A DNA stretch of 64,000 nucleotides from Berberis thunbergii (GCA_003290165.1 QNQO01000830.1:62001-126000); one strand, 5' to 3'; positions 27,901 through 42,900 are shown, counted from the first letter of the stretch. Notes: a model not told the origin generated them from the sequence alone. Program-made: numbers and translations.

Positions 27901-30900
27901 ACCCTGTTAGTATTCATTATTATCAAGTTGTATTCTAGCAAGTGGTTAGCACTGCAAGTTGGCAAGTTGTTAGTGTTAACAAATGGTTGGAAAATCTGTT
28001 AATTAATTGTGTTGCAAGATCTGAATTTGAACAAGTGGTCTAAGCAAGTTGTTGTAGCAATTGTATGACAGTAAGAACTCTTATATAAGGCGAAGTAGCA
28101 TGAGAGAGGATTCATTCATTCAATTTGTAAACATTTGTACAAGGAGCATTTGCTCATGTGGAGAGATTCTGGCCTCTCGAACAGCCAGTCTACATAATAC
28201 AATACAAGTTCTTTCTTTTGAGTTCCTTGCTTAGTGCTGCTTACTTCCTATTTTGCATTGCTTCTTCTGCCATATTTCCCATTCTCTGTGTTTACTTCCT
28301 GATCTGCATTGCTCATTCTGCAATTCATATCAGGACTTAATGTAGATAATGTGAAGTATCTCCCACATTTGAAAAGCTAAGACTGGTGGTCCATCCAAGA
28401 AGGTGGTTCAGGTGGTATTTGCACCTATTCTCCTAGTTCATTTCTTCTTCTTGGTCTCCTTCATCTGAGACTGTTAATCTCGAAGCACCAAAAAAGTCCA
28501 TAACTAAACAATTACCATTATATGTTTATGGTATGTCGAGACACATTAACATACACTTCCACTTCTCAGCCACGCCTCACATATCTGATGATTGAGTTGT
28601 TACAGAGGTGATCATAAGTATACTTTTATACTACTAACTGAAATGAAGCTAGGACGTATGCAGTTTGAAGCAATCACGTCTCAGTTCTCACTAATCGTTC
28701 AAGCACTTAACAGTGTTCTCATTCTCATTGTAAGTACAATAGACATACTATAATACTACAACTCAATGCAAGGGGTTCAATACACTCCCTTTTTCAATTA
28801 GGATTGATGTTGTCTTATAATACAAGCAACTACTTTTCTAATTATGAATAACACAATCACGCAGGTGTAGAAAAGTAACGCAAGAAGTAAACGAGACACA
28901 ATATATAATGTTGTTCACTTAGATGTCTACCTATCCAAGGTTCTAAGCTACATCCACAGCAGAGAAAGAAAGCATGTGATCAAAAGTAAAGGTTCACACT
29001 GTATACGTTCACCGCCACTGTACGATATGATTTAAACCTCACCCAAATCTCTCTATTCATAGGTTACTCAGCTGCCTTCTGGGCATCAAGGTCACTCGAT
29101 TCCACAATCCCACTTCCTTCACAAGCGCAAAGCTGACTTAAACAATTGCGCCTTTAGGTCAAGGCTAACTTTCACAGCTGCCCTTACAGGTCGCCAACAC
29201 AAAGACACTCCAGAGATGGAGGTCTAGTTGACTTTCAAAACTAGCACCGTCCTCCAAAAGGCGAAGTCTAGTTGATTAACCCAACCAAACTCCTAGCTAG
29301 AAACGGACAGCGCTTACGTTAGACAAGTCGGGAACCCAAAGCTAGATAACTTACACATTTTGCTAGGGCCCCATTTAGGGGATACCCATATATTTACAAA
29401 TATTATTATAAATTCGTGGTCAAAGTTAGATATGTTATTTTGATTGGTATTGTGTTTTCCTTGTTTTGGAGTTTGTATCCCATAGGTTCAATCCCTGATG
29501 TCTACTATATTTTTTCAATACTTTTAGTTTTAGAAAATATATTGATTATAATATAAAATTGCAATAGCATGTAGCAAGAATAAATACAAACATTTTATCA
29601 AGTAATATCTAATATTTATATTTTTTAATTAAAATATTGTAAATCAAAAATGTCTTCGGAGATATATGCCAAATTTAGATTGACAAAGAAATTATCATAT
29701 GATAATGGCTATATAGTAAATATATAGTTTTTAAAAAAGTCCCTTTTCAAAATTTTCCTAGGGTAGCATATACAAATGTATATTAAATATGGCTTTAGAA
29801 AGGGCCCTTTTCTCAAAATTTGCCTAGGGCCTCGTTTGTCTTGCGCCAGCACTACGTTGGGACAACAAGCTCCCATAGGTGTTCCAACAACCTAGGTGAA
29901 TCAAACCAACTTTAAGCCAAAGATCACTTCAGCCGCCACACAAAAGATCAGACAACGAGATCATAAGCAACCCAGCGTTGCACCCTACGAGCACTGGGTG
30001 ATCCTACGCTAATAAGTCGAGGGTAGAGATTACCTTAAGCACAAACACACTCAATTGGGTCCAAGCCACTCCAAAAAAAAGGGCACTTTAACACCTTGAA
30101 AGCCACTAACGGTTTGATAATCATAAGGAGAGACAAGTGCACCAAGCAAGCAAACACAAACTTAAAAATACTGCTCGAGGCAATTGTATGTGTTGTGCTC
30201 AGGGAAGCAAAAACTCTTACCATCTATGGGCTTAGAATTCTGGAGCAACCAAGGATCACAAGCATTATGGGATTCAACCAAAGTAGGAACAAAGTTGCAA
30301 AACATATTTTTCATAAGAGTGGTTGTGGGTTTGTTGCCACCAAAGAGAGGCAAAATCATCCAACCACCTTTATGGGGCGGGCTTATGATACAATCCTAAT
30401 TACATGCCACCCCTAGCGCCATATGCAAGTTTCTATGCTTCTAGAAACAGCTAGCTTTAATATATCTTGGTTTCAATATTGCTATTTGCAAACTTTTGTC
30501 CTTTAAACAAATTTTGACTTTTGGATCAAATTGCAATTTGCAATACTCCCAACAAATCAAAATTAGGAGCGGTCTTATATTGTGAGCACAGTACGTAAAT
30601 ATTTTACATAAAATCATCCATGCATCTTATTATTTTGATGCATAAGTACAGTTACCAAGAAACCTCTTAGATTTGAAGTTTAGATGGATAGGCTTCTTCT
30701 TCTTAACTTGGTCGTTGTGTGCCTTTTCAAATCAATTTGACATTTTCTATGATTTACACTGAAGATTTAGCTGAACTTTCCCTTTTCAAATGACATCAAC
30801 AAAATGTATGCCTCATGAGGGTTTTGGCGTTTACACTCACTAACCAACAATTGGTCCAACGATCTAAGTCTATTGGTGGTTCTCTTGCCTCATTTAAGCA

Positions 30901-33900
30901 AACTCTTTTATTTATGTATCTTCTTGTTGCATATTCGAAGCTGAAAGGAACTATTATCTGTGGAAGTGAATCTGATAATTAGTTTCTGTAATACAAACAT
31001 ATGGGCATTTTGCACCCAAAACAATTTTCTTTGGGATGTTCACAAATTCCTCTAGCAACTTGTGGGCCAAATAGCTCATAGACAGGGGACTTACAAACCA
31101 ATAATTGACATGTTATTGGGCAAACAACTTAAGTTCACGAACAAGAAATCATGTCAAACAGATCAATTCGGATTGACAATCTTAATCCAAACACTAGTTT
31201 AGCTTAACAGGTTGGTGGATTGACACGAAAATGAAAATAAATACGTGAAATCGTGTTGTGTCACGTCCATGGGTTCGGTCAAATTTCCACCTCTACTATT
31301 ACTTAATAATGAATCTAACTTAAAATAAGCTAAAACAAGCAACTGAACTAATCCATGCTAACTAGGAAGCATGAACACTCCATTTAGGTCGTGTCCTTGA
31401 AACACGGACACTCGAACACTTATTGAATCTTTATCAAATTCCCAAATTATTTTCTCAATAAATCCATAAACTTAGGTACTTCTCAAATAATATTTTATTC
31501 TCATGAAGTTGTATTTTAATAAAGATTGATCAGATGGCTGGGTAACCAAGATTAGAACTATATGCATTTGCTTAAATAGGATATGTATTTAAAAAGTGAG
31601 AATCTTACTTATTCAATTCTATGGAGTCTCGGGCTACGCCTAGTGTCACAACTATCTTCTTGTCTAGCCGAGTGAGGTTGGCAAGTGTAAATAATGTAGA
31701 GTATTCCACATTGTTCTAGAGAGTTCTCTAGAACCTTCCATAAAATTCCATAGAGTTCCATAGGATTCTAGTCCTTAGATATTTCTAAGAAAGTGTGTAG
31801 AAGTTCATTATAGACCGTTAGATCAAATTGATCACCACCGTCCATTGAGGAGGTGGAGTTGTATAAATAGGCTAAGGCCTCATTTGTTGTAAGCACCTCA
31901 GAGAATTCAAGGAATACAAGTTCTAGTTCTCTTAAGCTCTCTTATGTGTTCTTAGCTTGCGTAGCTTACCATAGTCTAAGTAAGTCTTTCGTGGGCAAGA
32001 CTGACTAGCTTTCTTTGATAAATCGGGGCAAAGTTTGCCGCACGGGAAGTACTTGTGAAAAGAAAGCTCGTGACACTAGGCGCACTAGGTGAGTGTTTCA
32101 TGACCTCACTGCCTGGCCTAAACAGGTGTCGCCTAAAATTGGTATAATCTCAAGCGGTCGCCTAGGCAAGCCTAAGTCTTCACCTTTGACTACATTTTTT
32201 TCTTTTTTTACATTATCTTATTGTCTTTTGACTTCTTTTTTATGTATGTTATTGGATTATGAGTTACAAGTCGTGTTTTTAGTTAAATATGTGTGAAATT
32301 AACTTGTGAAATAATGTACACATAGGCTTCGAAAAATTCCTACAAAGGTTGCCCAGGCCATCCTCTCCTCCTCGCCTCACCTAGAACCTGGGACTACGTA
32401 GATTTAATGTTCATATTCATATTATTAACTGTAAAGAGAAATAAATTATTAGTGTAATGTGGTGTCCTAATTTTTTTATTTGTCGTGTTTGTGTTGTGTT
32501 GTGTCGTGTCGTGTGTCCATGTTTGTATCCCTGCAACATAGATGCTAACATATTTCATTTAGAAGTAACTAGGAACAGACCAAACTTAATGCTGATCTCC
32601 TATAGTCTATAAGTAGATGCAATCTTTACTTTGACAAAAGAAAATTTTACTTTGTATATTCAGGTTGAATGAAAAGAAAACCATAATCCTCATGACATAT
32701 TCATAGGAAATACAGTACTGTGCATTTATAACATCAAATAGCATGACAGAGTATTACCTGAACTTGTAAGTTTTAGCAACTCAATTGTTCTATCAATCGC
32801 TGCCTCGCAAACCATTTCAGGGGAAAAGACGGCACCAGGAGTTGATACTGTTGGAGTTTTGTAACAAGGAGCCACAAGAAGCACTCGCCTCCACCAATCA
32901 GGTGACGGAGTACTTCGGAGAGCATGTCTAAGACAACGCAAAGCTCTTTCCCAATCTAAACACCCCCTTTGAATAGAGGTTGCAAGATCCTACAATAATA
33001 AAGAGTAACAATCTAATCAAGCATCGCCACACCAATAAAAATACTATCACAGTTCCAGAAATATGTTATGGGCCCAAGGCAATGAAACACCATGGAGAGG
33101 AAATATGTCAAACAACGTGAGGGGGTCAGGACACAAGAATTTTTACATTCCCACTCATTGGCACGGGAAAGATTTGACATTAAAACCAAAGCTTTAATAT
33201 TGTGTCATAATGTCTACTCTAAAAGCTTGAATGTTAGATAAGGCGTAATTATAAAGATGAGGCACAGACCTAATGAGAAAGCATGAGACCATCTCCAATG
33301 GCAAGCTCAAAGGCAAAATGGGTTTTCGTTGAGCTTTTGGGGTGATTTACATGTGCCAATGGATGGCCCAAAGCTCAATTGTTTGAGATGTCACCCCAAA
33401 ATTGCTAGAAAAGATTATTATTGGCTTTGTTTATTTGGACGGAACTAGGCATGCGAAATAATCTAGTGCGTGCAAAATTGTCTTTTAAGTGTGTAGCCCA
33501 AATGACTTATTAACACTCTTACGTTTGAACATCGGGACAATAGTACAAAAACGGTTATTAGCTCCCTAATACTTTTGCCATTTTTAAGGTTATTTTGTGG
33601 TACCTCCCTACCAACATTAATACTGAATTAAGGTCACCCGCTAATTGTTCAAAAACACAAGGTATCCCCCTCCAAATTTCCAATCAACCGAGGTTTCCCT
33701 ATTATGACCGCTAACTATGGCATGCCCCCTGCACGTGAGCTCAACTCAACTTTCTTGATGACAAAAATACCCCTACCCCATATTTGATTATAAAAATAAA
33801 TAAAACTTCATCTTCAACCTCCACCTCGCTCTCTAAACCTTCACCTTCAACCTCCACCATCTCTCTAAACCTGAACAACCATCACCACGCCCTCATCCCA

Positions 33901-36900
33901 CCTCCATCACATTCCCCTCCACCCCATCACCCTCAGCATACTCCACGCCCAATTGAACCACCAGTACCTACACCAAACCATCATCACTTCAGTTGAATCA
34001 AATCCACAACCATATACCTTCAATTGAATCAGACCCACAATCATCACTACCTTCAATTAGCAAACCCACCAGCACCTTGAATGAATCAAACTAGTATTTT
34101 ATTCAACTCAAATTGGAGGTTTTCACCTTCAATTGAATCACTTAGCAGATCATTACAAGTTGTTTCCATGAATGTTAAATGATCAGGGGTACCACTAATA
34201 TTTTACATAACTAGTGGGCATTTTTTATTTAAATATTAACAATATGGAAATATACCTAATATTATGGTTATGTTTATTTTTAGTGTGCCATATTATGCGC
34301 ATGACAACAAAAAGGGTGGTAGGTTATTTGGATTTGATTCAAGTGAAATTGGGGATGGATTCTGATTTGGGTTTGGTTAATAGGTTCGATCGAATCAATC
34401 GAAGGTGACGATGACGGGTGTGAATTGATTTAACATGGATGATGATGGCATTAGAAGTAGTTGTCGGATGGGTAGTGTTCTACTGGAGTTGTGGTGGGAG
34501 GGTGGAAGGGTCATGGAGGTGAGGGGGCATGGTGGCAGTGATGTTGGTGGTTCATTTCCAGAGAGAGAGGTTGAAGATGATGGATGGGCTATTTGATGTT
34601 CTCGAGATGTGTGGTGTCATCTGGAGATATCACGTGGCTATCACGAGAGACAGGGAAAATTGCCATTATACAAAGTTTAGTTGAGCTCACGTGCAAGGGG
34701 GTGAGAAATATAAAGGTCATAACTGAGGGACCACGGTTGATTGAAAATTGGGTAGGTCCCTTGTCAATCGTGTAACAACCCCAAACCTGACACAGAAATG
34801 GCATTAGTGTCGTGTGGACACGGTTAGTAACCATGCTAGATTTTTCCAAAGCCAAACCCGTCACAGAGTGGATCGTGTCGGGTCGGATCAGGTCACAAAT
34901 CCCCCCTCCAGTATCACTAGATGAATCTTTCGAACGATTGAAAACCTTTTACTTGAATACTATATGTAAGAATACAGAAACACAATATGCTCCCCAACAA
35001 ATGGTTGATCACAACCTCCACAAACTTTATTTTTTCCATTTTTGCAATCTTGGCATTATTTGTTAAGATCTAGAAAGGCTTGAAATTGCCAACTGAAATC
35101 CTCAATGAAACCTTAAATCTCTTTCAATGATCTTCAAGAGGTAGTTAGATCACCTAATCCTCCAAAAGGCGAAGAAACATTTGTAACCTAAGTGAGTTTT
35201 TCATGACATTTTTTTTTATAGAAATTAACATATTCAAAGACGACTAGTTTGGGTAGATTTTGAATCATAAACTAGATAATGAACTTCTCACCAAGTCTTC
35301 AGACCCTAGTTGAGCAACTAAAACAAGTGAAATGGATAGAATGAGAGATGATTGACTGTTGGTGATACTCATAAAAGAGAAATAGAAAAGACGTGACTTT
35401 GATTGAGATCATTTGAACTAGAGAAATGATGCTTCTTGTTTGATCAATTTGAAAGTGTTGCTTGATTGATTGAGAGTGTGTCGTGTTTAAATGTTTGGGA
35501 TTTCTTCTTCAAAGGATATTTTATCGGTTATCAATCAAAATGGCTCGAGAATGCATTCAATAAAGCAGTTAAACGATTTTTAATAAGGAAACAAACCCCG
35601 TGTAACAAGTACTACTTGGTGCAGCTAAACAAGTGCAACATAGAACTCGAATACAGCTCCCTTTAATTGTATAAGTTTGTAACAATGATACAGATACATG
35701 TATCAATGTTTGACATGTCTGTCCGATACAGGTATGGGCATCGAATGCGGCAAAATTGTCACCCACTAATACAGAGATGTGTCTATACATTAGCCTATTA
35801 CTTTTTTTTTATAAGGTAAACATTTATTCATACCAATGGGACTTGATCACAACTGAAAGCTGTAGAATCCCAAAATCAACACATTCCTATCAACCTACAA
35901 AGACTCAAATAATAGCTGTTTAAAAGAAGGATAATGTAACGCCCAACTCCACTGCAGTATCAAAATCTTCATAATACACTTGCTCCCTGTTTGAGACTAT
36001 ATCTAGAAATATTCTGCAACTACATACCAATCATGCCACCCATCAAAGTGAAAATGTCACCAATTTCCATAAGATCTTTCCTTTGGTAGTTCGGTGGTTT
36101 TGAGATCTTCCACAACTTCAACACCTCCTCCATCAATTCCGAGATTCCCGACACAACTCAACGCAACCCAATCAAATTGAAGATGTATCTCCAAATTGCA
36201 CTCAACTAATCACAATGCAGAAGATCTATAATTGTCTCAGGAGACGTCTCACATAAGACTATTAGACTATTACTATCTTTCCATAACATGCTCATAGCAT
36301 GTATAATTACTTGGAGCCTTCAAAAGGCATGTGAAAAGTTTTGAGGATCTATGTGTGTGCACGAGTTAGATTGTTCAATACAATATGGATACAGGATTTT
36401 TTATTTTTAATCAAGTCCTTGTTACCCACATTTTAAATAAAACGGGAAATCAAATGAATAAATTAAAACCAAACATCAGCATCTAAAACCTTCAAAAAGA
36501 CCTTCACTTATATAGCACTTGAAGCCACAAAATATGCAATATGCAAGAACACCAATAAAATAAACTAGCTAGAAATGCTTATTCCTGACTAATCTTTTTC
36601 ATCAGATATTAGATGCAAACTAAAAGTGAGTCCCCTTATAATAAATAAATAAATAAATAATGTATCACCTCTCCATGCAATGGTTCTCCTAATACGCTAG
36701 GATATGTGATTGGTGAATATCTTGTGTTTGCTACTTGTTCACCAGATATGCTGGGATAGGCTTGAGATATAAACCGAGGAGTTCCAAATGAGGGTGAGTG
36801 TAAATGCTGATCCAACATCTGCATGTGCATAGCCACCATATCTCTTCTCCTATGGATCTCCAAAATAAGTGTGAAAAATGCTTCATCGTCAGGTATATTC

Positions 36901-39900
36901 TCTATAAACTGCAAACCACTACGAATCAACTCATAGAAGGGTACACGGCACTTATCCTCTTCGACTAAAAGCCAGATCACATCCAAACAACTGTGGAGAC
37001 ATTCATTCAGAGATCTATCAGGTTTCCAGGGCTTAGAACCACCAGAATTATGAGCCCCTTGTTGTCTTTGGTCCCAATTAATCAACCAATTCATCATGTG
37101 AGAGAAGATGTCAGCATGGGTTACTGGCTTCAAGTTGGATCGAAGTGCATTTAAAATAATTTTGCAAGACAACTGACGCAAACAGCTTATAGCATTCTCT
37201 CTCATTGATATATTAGCACTAGTTGTTGTCTGATGTCCAGGGTAGAAAACATCTGAACACTTAACGGGAGATAGAGTTGGACCAGATGATGGCTCTGCTG
37301 CAGACTGCACAGGAGATCCAATACCATGAATCGATGGTAGAGGAGATGACGGATTTGAAATCTGAAAATTAGAAGAATTAGGAACATTGATAGAAGATGT
37401 TATCATTCCTGATTGTGTAAAACCGTTAGATGAGACAGCACTCGTAGCTTGACTCCCTTGCCCAGTTGAAATCTCTGCCGAGGAAACTTTTGACAGAAGG
37501 GAAGGAAGGAATGTATCCCAATTTATGTAACCAATGCTGTGCAAGCTCCGTAATGAAAACAGAATAAATTCTGCTCTTGGTGCGTGATTGCTACATTGTA
37601 TAACCAAAGCAATAAGAACTGATTCAGTCATTGCACGCAGCTGCTCTTGGTCCTGCAAAATAGAAGCAGACAACTCAGTTCTCATTTCTCAAGTCAGTAA
37701 CAAACTATCAATCAGCTGAATCATACTCTGATATTTTTTTAGTTTATTTTATCAATATAATTCAGGCCATTTATTAAAAAGGGCAGGGGAGAAAATATGA
37801 AGCTAGTGACCGAGAGGATCGCCTAACTGAAAGAACAAGAAACAAATAGAAATAACAGAAAGGAAAACATCCTCTACCCCAGGGCCTAATACAAATAGAA
37901 TAAACTAGCCAATCAAACATGCAGGCATGGAATTCTTTATTTTTTATCATTCCCTGTGTGATTCCCCACTACCATACTAAGGATTTGCGGGAAATGGTGT
38001 GCAAGTGAATCTCTTTCTTTCCTCCTTCGAAAATCATGTGATTCCTTTCTTTCCATGGGACCCAAATAATAGCAAAACATACTTTGTCCCATAACCAAAC
38101 ACCCCTGACTGAGAGACCACTTCTCAGATTTGACTGTCCAGCAGCGGGGCAAATACCCTCATGAAACACAAACATCCTCTAATCCAACGTCGTCCAAAAG
38201 AGCAAAGTCATGATGATATGAACAGGATGAAACTAACATGAGGACAGTAGAAAAAAAAAGAACTAGAAATAACAATTTAGGTGATTCAAAAAACAAGTCA
38301 TTTTTTTCTCTAAGCCTCAAATTTGATCGTGAAACGACAAGCACGAAAAATCCATATAAACATAAGGCCTAAATAAAATGGAATCTCAATTTCGAAAATA
38401 AAATGGAATCCTACTTGACAAACAATGACTAAAATAATGGGTTGACACTAGATGCCATAACAAATGCAATATCTCCATCACTACTCCATGCGTCTTAGCT
38501 ATGGTATTTTCTTGATGTGGGTTTTGCTTGTTGTTAATCCTAGGTAGGTTCTTTTATTACTCAATCCTAGATAGGTTTATTGTTATCACTTGAATGAAGA
38601 GATCTGGATTGTCCTGCTCTAGACTTAAGGAGATCCAGATCGAGAGGAAAAGTAGCCTCGAGGGTACGGCACAAGGTGACAATGGTTTTCGAGCAACGAA
38701 GAGAGGGCTTAATCAAGGTGTTCCTAGTGAAAAATCAACTACAATGGGTAGGAAAAACACTAGTTTGTTCGGGCTGCGATGGCAGTGGGTTTCTTGAAAT
38801 CAAGGATGGAACAAGATGGGGCCTCATGGGGATTTTGAAAAACAGAAATGGTATTTTTGCAAAGTTCTGAATACGCTGAGGTTGAAACTACTGTTTGCAT
38901 GTCATTCCTGCAGATAGAATGGGAAAGGGCTGGAAAGATTTAGGCAAGATGATACTTGATACCATCAAAGTATCAATGCAAGTGCAAACCCAGCCTAACA
39001 GAAATGATGGTGGTATAGAGAACTCAGGGTCACAGAACAAACAAATCATTCCCCTCTTCTCCATACCATAAGAAGTTCCTAATCATCATCATCTCAGTGT
39101 ATTGACACCTAGAGCCTCCACTCCCAATTCACCATTTGTGCTCTCCCCACATTATACTATGCTCTTAGAGAAATTAATTTATTGCCCAAAGCATGCTTGA
39201 AAATCAACAAAATACATTTTAAATTCTCCAACTATACAACTTAATCATAAAAAACTAAATAATTAAATAAATAAATAATAATAAAAGAGTATCATATGCA
39301 AATGAAGATGAACAATCCTCGTACCGGCAAGAGAAACTCGAAAACCCATCAGTAAATCAACCTCCAATGCTTGGGCAAGAACAAAGATGTAGCAAACAAA
39401 ACCATAAACATAGAATTATCATGTCTAAGCCCCCTAGATATTTTGAAAAAACAAAAAGGAGCACCACTCACTAATTATAGAAAAGCGCATTGTCGACATA
39501 CACGTCTTGACCACCTCTCACCAGAATTCATCTTCCTCCTACATCATAAGACGAACTCCGGATTCATATAATTGTACACTTTCTCAAATTCAATTTTACT
39601 TAACTCCAGAACCCACTCTTTAGTCACTAATTCATTTGCAACCATCACCCAGTCTAAGTTATCCTTGACAAATGCTCCCTAACTTGGCCCAACCACTGAA
39701 TCCATACACAACTTCAACCTCCTGACAATCACCTTAGCAATAATCATATACATACCTCCCACAAGATTGATTGATCTAAAATCACGTATGGTATGGATCC
39801 TAGACCTTCTTCTTAGGAGTCAAAGTAAAAGAAGAGGTGCTCACTCTCCAATCTAAGAAGAAGGAATCTCGAATGTAAGCCACCACCTTATTTGGTTTCT

Positions 39901-42900
39901 CACTTCATTGGAACCACATCTTACAAGCCTTTCAATTCTAGCATCAACTTCTACCCTTGCCAAGGCAACCACGCATATCGTTTTAAATATGAACTTCAAT
40001 TTACTAGTGCAAACTACAAACATTTGAATCGATATGCGATGAGGTTTTTGAGGATAATCTTTCATTTTACTTTACTAACTAGTCGTCTTCCTCTTTTGTG
40101 AAAATTTATTAAACATTTAAGGAGATCTTCTTTGAAACTTCTCCCAGTTAGAAAAATCTCCTCAATTCTTTACACCCTTCTTGAAGCAGTTTAAACAAAA
40201 ACTTGGCAATCAATACAAGAATTAATACCTCCTTTTAAATTCTTCAACTAATGGATAAAGGATCGGAATTAAAAGATCTGGTGAAACAGAGTTGTGCAAT
40301 GAAGACCCAAGTTTGATGGCGAGTCAAATGTTCATGTCATTTGGAGAACGAAGGTCCCTCCGAAAGTTTGCTTTTTGAAGAGCACCATCATGCAAGGAAG
40401 AATGTTAACAGTTGAAAATATTGTGAGTAGGGTCAGGATGAAGACCGAAGTTTGCAGCCTTTTAAGTCCCTCCAGTAGATTCTAATGAATTGCATAATTG
40501 CCAGTTATATCTAGAACCGTATCCTCGATGCTCCGGGATGCATACTCTTGACTTTTAATCCGTCAGTGGTCACCTTAACATTAGAAACTTCTGCATCTTC
40601 AAGGCACAAATGGATTTGAGACAGACTCATGCATCCAATCTTCTTGAAAAAAATTTATGAGTATTTTATTCAAAGATTGAATTATTACACATTCAAGACA
40701 TAAGAAAAGCATCCTTTGGTGTGTTTAGGGATGGCAATGAGGCGAATTTGATAAAATCCCTCTCCGTTTCACCAGGGATTGCGGATCCCCAAATTCGCCC
40801 CACCAGTCTGTTTATTTTTATTAAAAACCATCCTCGCTCCACACAAATTGGCGGATATCCGCTCCGCCAATCCGTTTTACATATCTGAGGTTTTGTTGGT
40901 GGTTACTAGTTCCCCACCCAATCTGCCCCTCCAATAGCCAAAAGAATGGGGAGAGACATATTCACAATTGACCCATCATTCAACCTCATGAAATTAAAAT
41001 GCAAACTATGCAGATACTCCTCTTCTCTCATGAACCCCTTCAATGGATTCGCCCATCCTTCACTAATCACATGTACCCAATCAAGATCAATCTTGCCAAT
41101 CTTCACCTTGGGCATCTTCTCCGCCTCGGATTTCTTCAACCCCCTTTCACTCTCCGACACCACAAGATCCACATGCGGCCCCCCATCCGGATCAATAAAA
41201 GAACTCTTCACCATAACTACAGACGACATTATTCGACATAACCGGGTGGTGATGATGGTGGAGACAAAATGTGTATGCGTTAATGGGTTGCAATGGAAAA
41301 TGGGTCTTACTCGAATTCTTGAGTTCGGGTTTCTTCTTCCTAAGAGCAACGAAGTGGTGGTTGTTGTGCTAGCTTTGATGGTTAGAGCCTTTTTTTTGTT
41401 CTAATTTTTTAATTGGGTTTTGAGATGAGATGCGCAACGAACATCCAATAACGTGGGTACTGCAGTGGTGCCATGACCTATCTATGTATCTCTCTCATCT
41501 CTAATTTGCATGGAGGAACTGGAGAATGAGTCTGAGACTGAGAGGCAGAGTGAAAGAGAGATCGATTGGGTAGAGTTAGTGTTTTTTGTTTTTTAAGGGT
41601 CAAGGGTATTTTGTAATTTCTATACTTAAACGGATATTTGTGGGGTGGATATGGCCAAATATGTATCCGCCTCGAATATTTTACGAATGTTGTTTAGATA
41701 TCTGTATCCGCCCCAAAATCCGTTTAAGCATATTCAAAACCGCCCACTGTCATCCCTATGTGTGTTTGTGTGCAATATCGGTCAGCCATAGACCCCTTGT
41801 TACTGAAAATTTGGGAGAAAATAAACAATAAGAGATTCACATCCAAGTAACCATTTTGTTCCGAGGTATACTTTATGGCATCATCAAGGACATCTTGTTT
41901 TCGAAATGCAGGTATAGTTGGGAGTCAATTGTAAATTCTTATGGGTCAGTTAGTTGTTGGCCTCAACTTTTCTGTATTTCAGGCCCAGTAGTCCCTTGTT
42001 CTCACTGCTTTTATATATGTCTCAGTGCCACGTAGCATTAGCATAAATTTTTTAGTTCTGATTTAAACAAAGTCCTTAGTGCGGCATTTTTAGTTTTTTT
42101 TATTTAAACTGGAAATATACAATTCTTTGCAAAGTTTCGAAGCTTTAATCACTTTATTTCAGAAAGTGTTTCAATGACCCGTCCCTTTTATAGGATTATG
42201 ATTCTTTATTACGATAAATCGGTATTATCTGTCTTTTTCATAAAATAAGAAAATAAGTCATTTTTTGCTCCATTGTTTTCCTTTCTAACAGGTTGTCTCC
42301 CTCAGTCTGTTCCCTAGAGTGTCACATGCCTACAACATCGTAAAGTATTCAGCAGAAAAAACCACAATTTTCTTCTAGGATGGAGAATTGACAAATAATG
42401 GGCCAAAGTATGACATACTTGAGATTGGAAGGTAGTCGAGTCTACGTCAATAATTATTTATTTACTTATGGAATTCACTTTGGCTCTCAAATGGGTTTCT
42501 TCTCAAAATATCTCTCGATTTTGTAATTCATTCCATCGTCTATTTCTAAAACAAAATTGAGTTGGTGATCCATTATCAATCACTTCACCTCACCAGTCAA
42601 TCAACAAGTTTTAACATTTATGACATATACAATACGGAAGCAGGAACAGGAAGTTAGTACAAGGTTTGCAGAACGAAAACCTTACCTGAAACTGACTTTG
42701 GAGTAGTTCAAAATCCAATAGAAACTGCTCGTTTCGCGGCGGAAAATCTCTGCTCAACGCAGTTACCCTCTTCTGCATTTTGTTCCTGAAAGTATCACCA
42801 AAGTTTTAGGGGAGAGAAAAAAAATAATAAAAAATAAATAAATAAACCCTAGAAATATCTACTCAACCAAAAAGACAGTTTTTTTATGCAAATAAAAGCA

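Larger units (their letters stand above)
24695..28332 (+). mobile_element. Ty3/gypsy LTR retrotransposon with large internal deletion
   Basis: Two LTRs starting TGATAGACC (24695 and 27655) bound the element. The right LTR ends ATATCA at 28332, and GGACT directly flanks both sides (24690-24694 and 28333-28337), so the insertion borders are secure. Inside, only the C-terminal half of reverse transcriptase, RNase H, integrase and a degenerate C-terminal domain remain. The 3' end of the left LTR, the primer site, gag, protease and the N-terminal reverse transcriptase half are gone. It lies in MED23 intron 5, antisense to the gene. Confidence 0.92.

Noticed and set aside
33784..33996. 70-codon Ser/Pro/His-rich frame
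   Set aside because: Low-complexity core of the intron 4 long-TIR element, not a gene.
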